NCBI RefSeq assembly: GCF_000292525.1
Contig: NZ_AEYF01000039.1
Location: 62,001 to 126,000, forward strand
Direction: 5' to 3'
Length of the DNA: 64,000 bases
Source: Rhizobium sp. CCGE 510
GTDB taxonomy: Bacteria > Pseudomonadota > Alphaproteobacteria > Rhizobiales > Rhizobiaceae
Part shown: positions 56,201-63,756 of the stretch, in pieces
Layout of the letters: each line of letters starts with the position of its first letter
How positions within the stretch are numbered: position 1 is the stretch's first letter
The notes under the pieces: model-generated
Seen by the model: only the letters and a program-made list of their open reading frames with translations
What the model was told of the DNA's origin: nothing
Database searches by the model: none
Translations under genes and position numbers: made by a program

Positions 56201-56703
56201 AGGAATTGCGGCATGCTGATGTGACCCGCAATGTCGATCTGTTGACGGTCGCAAACGGGCATAGGGTGACGATCGCGGGCCTCGTGCTGGTGCGCCAGCG
56301 GCCGGGTTCGGCCAAGGGTGTGATCTTCATGACGCTCGAGGACGAGACCGGGGTGGCCAATGCGATCGTCTGGAACAAGATATTCGACAAGTACCGTTCG
56401 GTTGTGATGGGCGCCCGGCTGGTGAAAATCCGCGGCAGGCTGCAAAGCCAGAGCGGGGTGATCCATACCGTCGTCGAGCATATCGAGGATATGACGCCGG
56501 CGCTCGGTATCCTGCAGCGCGAAGCCCGGCGTTTCGGCGTCTGCGAGCGAGCAGACGAAGTGCTGAGACCGGGTGTCGACCAGCGGCAGAGAAAGCTCGC
56601 GCAGGAGAGAGCGGAGTTGCCAAAACGGATGGCTGCCAAAAGCAGCGATTCCGGGGCAGCGGAAACCGCTGACGTGATGCCGCGCGGACGCAACTTCCAC
56701 TAA
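53245..56703 (+). CDS. dnaE2: Error-prone DNA polymerase DnaE2
   Basis: 1152 residues. Second DnaE used for lesion bypass in the SOS response. The N-terminal PHP domain begins FFEIGVRTNFSFLEGASSPE. The palm carries PDIDVDFEHDRR with Asp411, Asp413 and Asp415; VPLFQEQAMQIAI and GYGFPESHAASFALLVYA-type blocks and a C-terminal OB fold (GVIFMTLEDETG) follow. The start overlaps imuB by ATGA and the operon is LexA-controlled. The last about 60 residues are low-complexity. No terminator is visible in the 209 bases before the next gene. Confidence 0.95.
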   Translation: MKSGSAFFEIGVRTNFSFLEGASSPEEMVVQAAHLRLGGLGIADRNSVAGVVRAHAQAEQLEERYKNSDAIMAEAEKQGKKETILDPIRVQPGARLVFSDDTPDILAYPRNRRGWANLCRLLSAGNLKEEAVKGSCILTEAELMEWGDEMMLALVPDRTLIDHPAGQSALEDYLERFRRRFRKAFFMALAPAYDGRDRQVFAVLAMLAARNRVPLIATNQPLYHHPERRPLSDVVIAIREHVQIAQAGFLLAPNAERYLKDSREMVRIFRDYPGAIENSQALFGKLTFSLKELEHNYPPENDPGETPQQTLERLTRAGAARRYPEGVPLKVATQIDYELKLIGDKNYASYFLTVHRIIQHARYDLKVLCQGRGSAANSVICYCLEITEVDPQKSTLLFDRFISMDRDEPPDIDVDFEHDRREEVIQYIYRTYKREHAGLTAGVTTYRTRSAGREVAKAFGLSEDVQSAISSLVWGWSEDNLSERDARAAGLDIKDPVTRNVLKYASELLGFPRHLTQHVGGFVITRDRLDEVVPIMKTAMPDRYMIEWDKDDLDNVKILKVDVLALGMLTCLRKGFSLLELHYDVKKTLADLGNREHGDEGKPVYEMMGRADTLGVFQIESRAQMSMLPRLKPKLFYDLVIEVAIVRPGPIQGDMVHPYLKRREQRAKNIPIDYPSKELETVLERTLGVPLFQEQAMQIAITAAGFKPAEADKLRRAMATFKRTGTIGNFETRFIEGMASKGYAPEFAQQCFNQIKGFGEYGFPESHAASFALLVYASSWLKAYYPDVFCAAMLNSQPMGFYAPAQLVRDAREHGVKILPVDINESNWDCGLEEAAFHPNAVDFRHHEMRGIIKARHAVRLGFRQIKGVSDKEMELLVGNRGKGYGSVRDLWLRSGLQKSVIERLADADAFQSLRLSRRDALWAVRALDVKSAAEELPLFEQARHLDLQIEPATKLPEMLPGEQVIEDYRYLSLSLKAHPVSFLREELRHADVTRNVDLLTVANGHRVTIAGLVLVRQRPGSAKGVIFMTLEDETGVANAIVWNKIFDKYRSVVMGARLVKIRGRLQSQSGVIHTVVEHIEDMTPALGILQREARRFGVCERADEVLRPGVDQRQRKLAQERAELPKRMAAKSSDSGAAETADVMPRGRNFH

Positions 56704-56912
56704 AATGCGACGCACCGATCTGGATCCGTGCAAGCCACCTTAATTTCCTCCTGAGTTCATCCCCCTGGAACCGCTGCATAATCTCGAACCGCAATCCTGT
56801 GGCCTCATCCGGACACCGCTGTTCTCTGATGGGGGGCTCGAATTTTTTCTTGACAGTCACCATCTTCTTTAGCAGAAAACACGATAGTCAGTGTCATGTT
56901 TGGAATGAAGAC

Positions 56913-57224
56913 GTGCTTGTCTGCAGCTGCAATTATATAACCGACAAGGAAATCCGGGAGGTTATCACCAACCTTCTCGATGAAGACTGTTGGCAGCTTA
57001 TCGTGCCGGCGAAGGTCTATCATGCTATGGAAAAACGCGGCCGTTGCTGCGGCTGTTTCCCCAACGTCGTCGAGATAATTATTCAGACGACCGAGGAGTA
57101 TCACGCCCGTCGCCACTCGACGGAGACCGAAATATTTGATTTCATGTCCCGCTTGAAGCAATTCCATGAGGAAAACAGGAGAGCGGACATTGAAAGGCGA
57201 CAAAAAGGTCATCGAGCGGCTTAA
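56913..57224 (+). CDS. bfd: Bacterioferritin-associated (2Fe-2S) ferredoxin
   Basis: 103 residues from a GTG at 56913, seven bases after GGAA; any longer start would precede the MLVCSC family beginning. Cys4, Cys6, Cys45 and Cys48 supply the 2Fe-2S cluster (CSC and CCGC). Bfd reduces stored ferric iron in bacterioferritin so it can leave. The C-terminal 45 residues are an extra charged helix. bfr overlaps its last 35 bases. A CTTGAC element lies at 56849-56854, with no clear -10. Confidence 0.88.
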   Translation: MLVCSCNYITDKEIREVITNLLDEDCWQLIVPAKVYHAMEKRGRCCGCFPNVVEIIIQTTEEYHARRHSTETEIFDFMSRLKQFHEENRRADIERRQKGHRAA

Positions 57225-57675
57225 CGAGGCATTGTTCCTCGAGCTCGGGGCAGTCAATCAATATTGGGTTCATTATCGTCTTCTTGAGGACTGGGGTTAC
57301 ACCAAGCTCGCCAAGAAGGAGCGAGCCGAATCCATCGAAGAGATGCACCACGCCGACCGGCTTGTTGCGCGCATCATTTTCCTTGAAGGCCATCCCAACC
57401 TGCAGACCCTTGCGCCTCTGCGCATCGGCCAGAACGTCAAGGAAGTGCTGGAGGCCGATCTCGCCGGCGAATACGACGCCCGGGCGGCCTACAAGAAGTC
57501 GCGCGATATCTGTCACGAGGCCGGCGATTACGTTTCCATGAAGCTCTTCGAAGAGCTGCTTATGGATGAGGAAGGCCATATCGACTTCCTCGAAACGCAG
57601 CTCGATCTGCTCGGGAAAATCGGCGAGAGCAAATATGGCCAGCTCAACGCCGATTCCGCCAACGAAGCCGAATAG
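57190..57675 (+). CDS. bfr: Bacterioferritin
   Basis: Heme-containing 24-mer iron store. 161 residues from a TTG at 57190, with AGGAGA 8-10 bases ahead, giving the standard KGDKKVIERL start. Ferroxidase ligands Glu18, Glu51, His54, Glu94, Glu127 and His130 and the heme ligand Met52 are all at E. coli numbering. It overlaps bfd by 35 bases, so the iron loader and its release partner are co-expressed. Confidence 0.95.
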   Translation: MKGDKKVIERLNEALFLELGAVNQYWVHYRLLEDWGYTKLAKKERAESIEEMHHADRLVARIIFLEGHPNLQTLAPLRIGQNVKEVLEADLAGEYDARAAYKKSRDICHEAGDYVSMKLFEELLMDEEGHIDFLETQLDLLGKIGESKYGQLNADSANEAE

Positions 57676-57685
57676 CGTTCGAACG

Positions 57686-57713
57686 AACACCGGCCGGCTG
57701 GGCGGCCGGTGTT
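57686..57713. terminator. Hairpin between bfr and rppH
   Basis: AACACCGGCCG (57686-57696) pairs perfectly with CGGCCGGTGTT (57703-57713), 6-base loop. Two to three T/A at each side only, so terminator efficiency is uncertain. Confidence 0.6.
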
Positions 57714-57737
57714 GCGCATCCGATCATCCCGTATCGG

Positions 57738-58271
57738 TCAGTCTTCCGATTGCAGTCCTGCCAGATGCTGGAATTCGGCCACCACCTGGTCGTAGACGCT
57801 GCGCTTGAAGGGGACGATCAGTCCCGGCAGTTCCTGCATCGGCTTCCATTCCCAGGAATCGAATTCCGGCTCGTGGCCGCCGGGCGGTGGGTTGATGGCG
57901 ATCTCGCTGTCGTCGCCGTCGAAGCGGAAGGCGAACCAGCGCTGGGTCTGGCCGCGGAATTTTCCCCTCAACCCGATGCCGATCAGTGCCGGCGGCAGAT
58001 CATAATTGATCCAGTTTCCTGCTTCGGCAAGCAGGGTCACCGTCTTGATGCCGGTCTCCTCGTAGAGTTCGCGGTAGGCGGCGTCCAGCGGATCCTCGCC
58101 CTTGTCAATGCCGCCCTGCGGCATCTGCCAAAGCTGCGGCGAGCCGTCATATTCCGAATTGCCATCGGGAATGCGTCGCCCGGCCCAGACAAGGCCATCG
58201 CGGTTCAGGATCATTACGCCGACGCAGGGGCGGTAGGGTAGATCCTCGGCTTTTACGGGCGCCTGGCTCAT
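57738..58271 (-). CDS. rppH: RNA pyrophosphohydrolase (Nudix)
   Basis: Removes pyrophosphate from mRNA 5' ends, opening them to decay. 177 residues: Nudix box from Gly53 to Ile75 with GGIDKGE and RELYEETG; YRPCVGVMILN and WQMPQGGID are typical of RppH/IalA. The relative IalA of Bartonella is annotated as an invasion gene. It is followed by a hairpin shared with bfr, and preceded leftward by the YibQ-like gene, from which 26 bases separate it. Confidence 0.94.
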   Translation of the reverse strand: MSQAPVKAEDLPYRPCVGVMILNRDGLVWAGRRIPDGNSEYDGSPQLWQMPQGGIDKGEDPLDAAYRELYEETGIKTVTLLAEAGNWINYDLPPALIGIGLRGKFRGQTQRWFAFRFDGDDSEIAINPPPGGHEPEFDSWEWKPMQELPGLIVPFKRSVYDQVVAEFQHLAGLQSED

Positions 58272-58297
58272 CTTCTTCTCCGTTCAGGGAATTTGTG

Positions 58298-59494
58298 TCA
58301 GGGATTTTTGGGGTCGCTGGAAAGGGCGGCGACGCCGACGATCTCGATGCCGCGCATTGCAGCCTCCTCGCTCCATTTGGCGATGGCATCGACGCTCTCA
58401 TCGAAAGCCGAGGCGACGCCGATCGCCTGGCCGTTCTTGCGGGCGATGCGCTCGAGTTCGTCGAGCTTCTTCAGGACGGCGTTGATATCGAGCTGGCCGT
58501 CGAGCTGCAGATCGGCGAAGGCATAGGGCAGCTCGGTTCCCCTGGCGACCGCCGCCGTCTTCGACTGCGCCGACGTGCCGTCGTCGAGGAACAGCAGGCC
58601 GCGCTTGCCGATATCGCGCATGACAGGTTCCATGGCGGTGGAATCGGACAGGAAACGTCCGCCGAGATAATTCATGACGCCGGTATAATTGGTGATCTCG
58701 CCCATCGCCTTGTGCAGGTTCTCGATGTTGCGGGCGGCCGGTTTTGTCGTCAGTAACGTCTCCGGGCCGGGATCATTCGCCGGGTAATCAAACGGCTCGA
58801 GCGGTACCTGCAAAAGAATCTCGTGGCCGCCGCGTCGGGCTTCCTGCATCCAGCGCTGCAGGCTGTTGCCACTTGCGGCAAAGGCGAAGGTGATTTCCTC
58901 CGGCAATTCGGCGATGGCGCGCTGCGTTCCGGTCTGGCTGAGCCCGAGGCCGCTGACGACGATAGCGATGCGGACACCGCGGGCCCCGGACGAGGGACGG
59001 GCATATTGATCCATCGGGCGGCGGCCATCAGGGCCGACGATCGGAAGCCTGCCAAACGGGGTTTCCTCAAGCAGTGCTTCATTCGGCTGGGCCGCCATGC
59101 GCGGATCCTGGCCGATCTGCATGGCATCCACCAGCACCGGCCCGCTGCCGTCGCGCGGGCGGGGGCTGTATTTGGTGACGACGGAGCCGTCGCCAGTGAC
59201 CATCTGTTCGACAGTCGCGCCCGAGCGTGGTTCGGCGCGGGGCATGCCGTCCGGCGTCTTGGCGGTTGTCGCTAGTGGCTGAGGGGTATTGGAGGGCGGT
59301 GTTGCGACTTGTTCGGCCGCGGGTGATTTGGTGCGTTCGATCCCATCGCCGCGAAACGCCGTATAGAGAGAAAAGCCGCCTATCGCGAAAAGACAAAGAC
59401 TGGCGGCGATACGGCCCAGGCGCAGAACACCCGGACGTCGGCTGCCGGTTTTGCGGTTGCGGCCGCCCAAAGGCGCATGCAGGTCCGTTCCCAA
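58298..59494 (-). CDS. Divergent polysaccharide deacetylase (YibQ/DUF610)
   Basis: 398 residues from a TTG at 59494 (a GTG at 59527 is the alternative); the family start GTDLHAPLG follows the TTG. One N-terminal membrane anchor (about 30-50), a Pro/Thr-rich linker, then the NodB-like fold (about 170-390) with IAIVVSGLGLSQTGT and a deviating metal site (SDSTAMEP region). Catalysis is doubtful in the family. It forms a cell-envelope cluster with ctpA and the EnvC-like gene, a common arrangement. Confidence 0.88.
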   Translation of the reverse strand: MGTDLHAPLGGRNRKTGSRRPGVLRLGRIAASLCLFAIGGFSLYTAFRGDGIERTKSPAAEQVATPPSNTPQPLATTAKTPDGMPRAEPRSGATVEQMVTGDGSVVTKYSPRPRDGSGPVLVDAMQIGQDPRMAAQPNEALLEETPFGRLPIVGPDGRRPMDQYARPSSGARGVRIAIVVSGLGLSQTGTQRAIAELPEEITFAFAASGNSLQRWMQEARRGGHEILLQVPLEPFDYPANDPGPETLLTTKPAARNIENLHKAMGEITNYTGVMNYLGGRFLSDSTAMEPVMRDIGKRGLLFLDDGTSAQSKTAAVARGTELPYAFADLQLDGQLDINAVLKKLDELERIARKNGQAIGVASAFDESVDAIAKWSEEAAMRGIEIVGVAALSSDPKNP

Positions 59495-59532
59495 TTTTTC
59501 ACCCGCTCCAAAACCGGGAAACAGCACAAAGG

Positions 59533-59563
59533 CTCAAGGCCGGGCGAGATGCCCGGCCTTGAG
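59533..59563. terminator. Perfect 13-bp hairpin after ctpA
   Basis: CTCAAGGCCGGGC (59533-59545) and GCCCGGCCTTGAG (59551-59563) form a perfect stem, loop GAGAT. There is no T run, so it may partly terminate the transcript or stabilise the ctpA mRNA 3' end before the YibQ-like gene. Confidence 0.6.
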
Positions 59564-59570
59564 GTGATCG

Positions 59571-60893
59571 TTACTTGGCGACGACGGCCTTATCAGGGTT
59601 CGGCGGGAAGGCCTGATCGGTCTTCTTGCCGCGCAGAAGGTCGAGCGCATAGTTCAGCTGCACGTCGTCCTTCGGGTCCGGCGGAACATAGGCAACCGAG
59701 CCCGAACCTTCATCGGTCTCGCTCTGGCCCTTGATGTGGCCGCGCAGGCTGGATTCGCCCTCGGTCACCATCTTGCCCTGCAGTTCCTGCGGCAGCGGCT
59801 CCTCGACCTTGATGTCGGGGGTGATGCCGGTGCCCTGGATCGAGCGGCCCGACGGCGTGTAGTAGAGCGCCGTGGTCAGGCGCAGCGCGCCATTTTCGCC
59901 GAGCGGGATGATCGTCTGGACGGAGCCCTTGCCGAAAGAGCGGGTACCGAGAACGGTGGCGCGGCGCAGATCCTGAAGAGCGCCGGCGACGATTTCCGAT
60001 GCGGAAGCCGAACCGCCGTTGATCAAGACGATAACCGGCTTGCCATCCGTCAGGTCGCCCGGACCGGCATTGAAGCGGCGGGTTTCATCGGGATTGCGGC
60101 CGCGGGTCGAAACGACTTCGCCGCGTTCCAGCAGGGCATCGGAGACGTTGATCGCCTGGTCGAGCAGACCGCCCGGATTGAGGCGCAGGTCGAGGACATA
60201 ACCCTTCAGCTTGTCGGCCGGAACGGTATCCTTGATCTTCTTGATCGCCTTTTCCATGTCGGGATAGGTCTTCTCCGTGAAGGAGATGATGCGGAGATAA
60301 CCGACATCGTCCTCGACACGCGACTTGACGGCCTGGACGGCGACGACGTCACGGACGACCGTCAGCTCGATCGGCTTGTCAGCGCCCTTGCGGATCAGCG
60401 TCAGCTTGATCGGGGTGTTGACGGCGCCGCGCATCTTCTCGACGGCGTCTTCAAGCTTCAGGCCACGCACGGATTGGCCATCGATCTCGGAAATATAGTC
60501 ACCGGCGAGAACGCCGGCCTTGGCGGCGGGCGTATCGTCGATCGGGGTGATGACCTTGACGAGTTCGTCTTCCATCGTGACTTCGATGCCGAGGCCGCCG
60601 AACTCGCCCTTGGTCTGGGTGCGCATGTCCTCGGCGTCCTTGGCATTCATGTAGCTCGAATGCGGATCCAGCGAGGAGAGCATGCCGTTGATGGCGTTCT
60701 CGATCAGCTTGTCTTCGGCCGGCGGCGTCACGTATTGGGCGCGCACACGCTCGAAGACATCGCCGAACACCGAGAGTTCCTTGTACGTCGAGGATCCGGC
60801 CGCTTCTGCCGGCACACCCGCCGAGTAAATAACGCTCATTGCGGTCGCACCCATCAATGCGCCGACCAGAACAAGAGAAGCCCTACGAATCAT
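59571..60893 (-). CDS. ctpA: C-terminal processing serine protease
   Basis: 440 residues from an ATG at 60893 (GGAAAGG ahead). Signal/anchor segment (7-30), a PDZ domain (about 95-185) and a peptidase S41 domain. Catalytic Ser297 (GGSASASE), Lys322 and Gln326 (GKGSVQ) are conserved, with the 25- and 4-residue spacings of known CtpB. It cleaves C-terminal tails of periplasmic proteins. Its start overlaps the EnvC-like stop, and it is followed by the YibQ-like gene. Confidence 0.95.
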   Translation of the reverse strand: MIRRASLVLVGALMGATAMSVIYSAGVPAEAAGSSTYKELSVFGDVFERVRAQYVTPPAEDKLIENAINGMLSSLDPHSSYMNAKDAEDMRTQTKGEFGGLGIEVTMEDELVKVITPIDDTPAAKAGVLAGDYISEIDGQSVRGLKLEDAVEKMRGAVNTPIKLTLIRKGADKPIELTVVRDVVAVQAVKSRVEDDVGYLRIISFTEKTYPDMEKAIKKIKDTVPADKLKGYVLDLRLNPGGLLDQAINVSDALLERGEVVSTRGRNPDETRRFNAGPGDLTDGKPVIVLINGGSASASEIVAGALQDLRRATVLGTRSFGKGSVQTIIPLGENGALRLTTALYYTPSGRSIQGTGITPDIKVEEPLPQELQGKMVTEGESSLRGHIKGQSETDEGSGSVAYVPPDPKDDVQLNYALDLLRGKKTDQAFPPNPDKAVVAK

Positions 60894-62316
60894 TGCGTGC
60901 CTTTCCAGTATCTTTGGCGGTCCACCATGGTCGGGAATCGACCGGTTTACCGTCCTTTCGAAATTCAATGTAAAGCGTTGGCCGGTCCGTTGCCAGCGCC
61001 AATGCAGTTGCGCTTGCCACTCTTTTCGCACCCATCACGGCGAGCGGTTCGCCGGAGAAAACGAACTTTCCCTGCCGGGTATTGATTGTATCCATTCCCG
61101 AGAGAACCAAGTGGTAGCCATCGCCGGTGTCGAGGATGATCATCTGGCCGTAGCTGCGGAAAGCGCCGGCAAAAACCACCAAGCCATCGGCAGGCGCCGT
61201 CACCACCGTCTCCGGATTGGTGGCGACCGTCATTCCCATGGCCTCGTGCCCGGTGCCGTCGGCATCGCCGAACTGGCGCAGGATATCGCCCGCAACGGGC
61301 ACCTCCAATTTCGCCTTCAATTCTCCGAACGGATATGCGGGCGCAATGCGGTTTTTATCGGGCACACCGCTGTCGGCCAAGGCCTTGGCCTGGGCGCGCT
61401 GCTCGTCCGTCATCAGCTTGCGGTTCTCCTCCGCCTGGCGAGCGGCGGCGGCGGCGTCGCGCACCGAAGCAATCTCGGATTCCATCGAGGCGACGAGGCC
61501 TTCAAGGCTGGTCGCCTTGCCAGCCAGTTCCTCGGAGCGCTTCCTCTCGGCCGTGAGTTCGGCGGCATTGCTGCGGCTGAGCTTATCGTTTTCGGCAAGC
61601 AGCAGGTCCATACGCCGCTCTTCCTCGATGCCGTTCGTCATCGTCGCAGTCAGGCTAGCCTTCTCGGCGGCACTTGCGGTCTGCAATGCGGCAAGGCTTG
61701 CAAGGTCTCCGGCAAGCTTGTCGGTCTCCTTGCGGATGCCGGGCACGACGGCGCCAAGCAGGATGGCGCTGCGCACGGAGGCGAGCGCGTCATCAGGGGT
61801 GACAAGCAAAGCGGGCGGCGGGTTGCGGCCCATGCGCTGGAGCGCTGCCAGCACCTCGGCGAGAAGGCCGCGCCGCTCGTGCAGGGAACGGCGGATGCCA
61901 TCCTCCTTGACGCCGAGATCGGCAAGCTTCTTCTCGCTTGCGAGGATCTGCTGGTCGAGCGCCTTGCGGCGGGCAGCGGACTCGATCAGTGCCTGGCGAA
62001 TGCTTTGCGTGCTCTTTTCCAGATCCGCGATGCTCTGTTTGAGCGCGCTCACCTTGTCGGCGGAGAGGCTGATCGTTTTCGCCAGGGTTGCGAGTTCGGT
62101 CCGGGTCTCATCCCGTTTGGCGGAAAGTTCGGCGGCCGGATCGGGAGGCGGCGGTTCGGCTGCCGGCTGGGGTGCGGATGATTGCGCAGCCTCGGGTGCG
62201 GCATCCTGGGCCTGGACGATGAAGGGATCTGCCGACACGGCAATCACCGCTATACCGACACCGGCCGCGATAGCCGGCAGGATCATGCGGTATCGCCTGG
62301 TTGCTTCTCTCGTCAT
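60883..62316 (-). CDS. EnvC-like murein hydrolase activator (degenerate LytM)
   Basis: 477 residues: signal peptide/anchor (about 12-37), Ala/Pro linker, coiled coil (about 65-320) and a C-terminal LytM/M23 domain. The zinc ligands are lost: the usual HxxxD is HEAMGM and HxH reads YIEF, as in E. coli EnvC. It should therefore activate amidases, not cleave itself. It is the first gene of the envC-ctpA-yibQ unit and overlaps ctpA by 11 bases. Confidence 0.92.
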   Translation of the reverse strand: MTREATRRYRMILPAIAAGVGIAVIAVSADPFIVQAQDAAPEAAQSSAPQPAAEPPPPDPAAELSAKRDETRTELATLAKTISLSADKVSALKQSIADLEKSTQSIRQALIESAARRKALDQQILASEKKLADLGVKEDGIRRSLHERRGLLAEVLAALQRMGRNPPPALLVTPDDALASVRSAILLGAVVPGIRKETDKLAGDLASLAALQTASAAEKASLTATMTNGIEEERRMDLLLAENDKLSRSNAAELTAERKRSEELAGKATSLEGLVASMESEIASVRDAAAAARQAEENRKLMTDEQRAQAKALADSGVPDKNRIAPAYPFGELKAKLEVPVAGDILRQFGDADGTGHEAMGMTVATNPETVVTAPADGLVVFAGAFRSYGQMIILDTGDGYHLVLSGMDTINTRQGKFVFSGEPLAVMGAKRVASATALALATDRPTLYIEFRKDGKPVDSRPWWTAKDTGKARNDS

Positions 62317-62414
62317 GCGTGTTGGGGCACTTTCTCAAATCGCGCGAAGACTAAGCTGATTTGGCGCGCTTTGCCAGAAAGTTTGAAGCACAATGGACCG
62401 GCAGCCAAACACGG

Positions 62415-62450
62415 CTGCGTGACGCAGGCAAACAGGCTTGCGTCACGCAG
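62415..62450. repeat. Hairpin between rlmH and the EnvC-like gene
   Basis: CTGCGTGACGCAGGC (62415-62429) pairs with GCTTGCGTCACGCAG (62436-62450), one G-U/mismatch, 6-base loop. No T run on the leftward strand. It is the main feature of this 186-base gap. Confidence 0.7.
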
Positions 62451-62502
62451 ATACACTGCGCGACAATGCGACGCACTGCCGGCGCATGAGGCCGACGCGG
62501 CA

Positions 62503-62985
62503 TCAGACGCGGTGATACGGGTGGCCGGACAGGATGGTGACGGCGCGATAAAGCTGTTCGGCAATCAGCGTCCGCACGAGTTGATGCGGCCAGGTCATTT
62601 TGCCCAGACAAAGCGTGGCGTCGGCACGGTCATAGAGGGAGGGATCGAGCCCGTCGGCGCCGCCAATGGCGATGGTCAGCTCGCGTTTGCCCTGATCGCG
62701 ATAGGAGCCGAGCAGGCTTGCGAAGGCTTCGCTGTCGAGCGCCTTGCCGCGTTCATCGAGGAGAATGAGGATGCTGCCATCGGCAAGCGATTTCACGAGC
62801 TGCGCCGCTTCCTCGCGCTTGCGGGTTTCCGCGTTGGAGGCGCGGCTCTCGGCAACTTCGGCAACACGGGACAGTTCGAGGCCGACGGCAGGGCCGGCCT
62901 TGGCGAAACGGTCGAAATAACGGGCCGCAAGATCCTTTTCGGGGCCGGATTTTAGCCGTCCCACCGCAAAAAGACCAATTCGCAT
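62503..62985 (-). CDS. rlmH: 23S rRNA (pseudouridine1915-N3)-methyltransferase
   Basis: 160-residue SPOUT methyltransferase that modifies 23S rRNA helix 69. IAIGGADGL and the knot end HQLVRTLIAEQLYRA with GHPYHR are family signatures. The start MRIGLFAVGRLKSG matches. It follows rsfS after 118 bases, the usual pairing of two ribosome-maturation genes in many bacteria. Confidence 0.96.
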   Translation of the reverse strand: MRIGLFAVGRLKSGPEKDLAARYFDRFAKAGPAVGLELSRVAEVAESRASNAETRKREEAAQLVKSLADGSILILLDERGKALDSEAFASLLGSYRDQGKRELTIAIGGADGLDPSLYDRADATLCLGKMTWPHQLVRTLIAEQLYRAVTILSGHPYHRV

Positions 62986-63103
62986 TCATCCGCTCCTGCT
63001 GATGCGGCACATCTTGCGCGCAAGGCGCCACTGGCCGGCTTCTGATGTTTTCCGGCCAGTCAATGCCACGTTTCAGGCGCCGGACAGAATGCCGGCCTGC
63101 CTG

Positions 63104-63547
63104 TCAGTGCCGTGTTTCTTCATCCATATCCGGAGCCGCCCACATCTTTTCGATGTTGTAGAACTCGCGGATTTCGGGACGGAACACGTGCACGATAATG
63201 TCACCGGTGTCGATCAGGACCCAATCGCCGCCTTCCTGACCTTCGACGCGGGCCGTACCGAGGCCGTCGTCCTTCAGGTCGGTGAGCAGGTGATCCGAGA
63301 TCGCCATGACATGCCTGCTCGAGCGGCCGGAGACGACGATCATGTAGTCTCCCAGCGCCGATTTTCCGGCAATGTCGATGGTGACGATATCTTCAGCTTT
63401 GGAGTCCTCGAGGCTGGCGAGGACGGTTTCTAGGGCGCGGGCGGCGGCATCGGCGCCACGTTCCGCACTCTTCGGGATAACGGCGAACGTCTTTCCCTTG
63501 GCGTGTACTGTTGTCAGTGCTTTCCCTTTCCTGGAATGACAAACCAT
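63104..63547 (-). CDS. rsfS: Ribosomal silencing factor RsfS
   Basis: 147 residues if started at the ATG 63547; the start is unclear because no good ribosome site is seen and the frame opens to 63598. The DUF143 fold is intact: ALETVLASLEDSKAEDIVTID, DYMIVVSGRSSRHV, GGDWVLIDTGDIIVHVF. RsfS binds uL14 and blocks subunit joining in slow growth. rlmH follows downstream. Confidence 0.92.
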   Translation of the reverse strand: MVCHSRKGKALTTVHAKGKTFAVIPKSAERGADAAARALETVLASLEDSKAEDIVTIDIAGKSALGDYMIVVSGRSSRHVMAISDHLLTDLKDDGLGTARVEGQEGGDWVLIDTGDIIVHVFRPEIREFYNIEKMWAAPDMDEETRH

Positions 63548-63756
63548 GCACAACACGAGATCCGATCGAGACCGGATCATGGTTAAGATAGGCATCAAAC
63601 CATTAATGTTTCAAGACGTGCTAAGATACAGAACGGTCGAAAATCCGATCTGGCGTCTGAATTGAAGAATATTGCCGCGCGGGCTGCTGGTGCGGGCGGT
63701 GTACAGTTTCCGTACCGCCGCGTAAAGTGCGGCGAATTCCACGATTTCACGATTCG

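Noticed and set aside
56866..56880. Irr/iron-control element before bfd
   Set aside because: TTCT-TTAGC-AGAA is palindromic but does not fit the expected iron-box layout closely enough to call.
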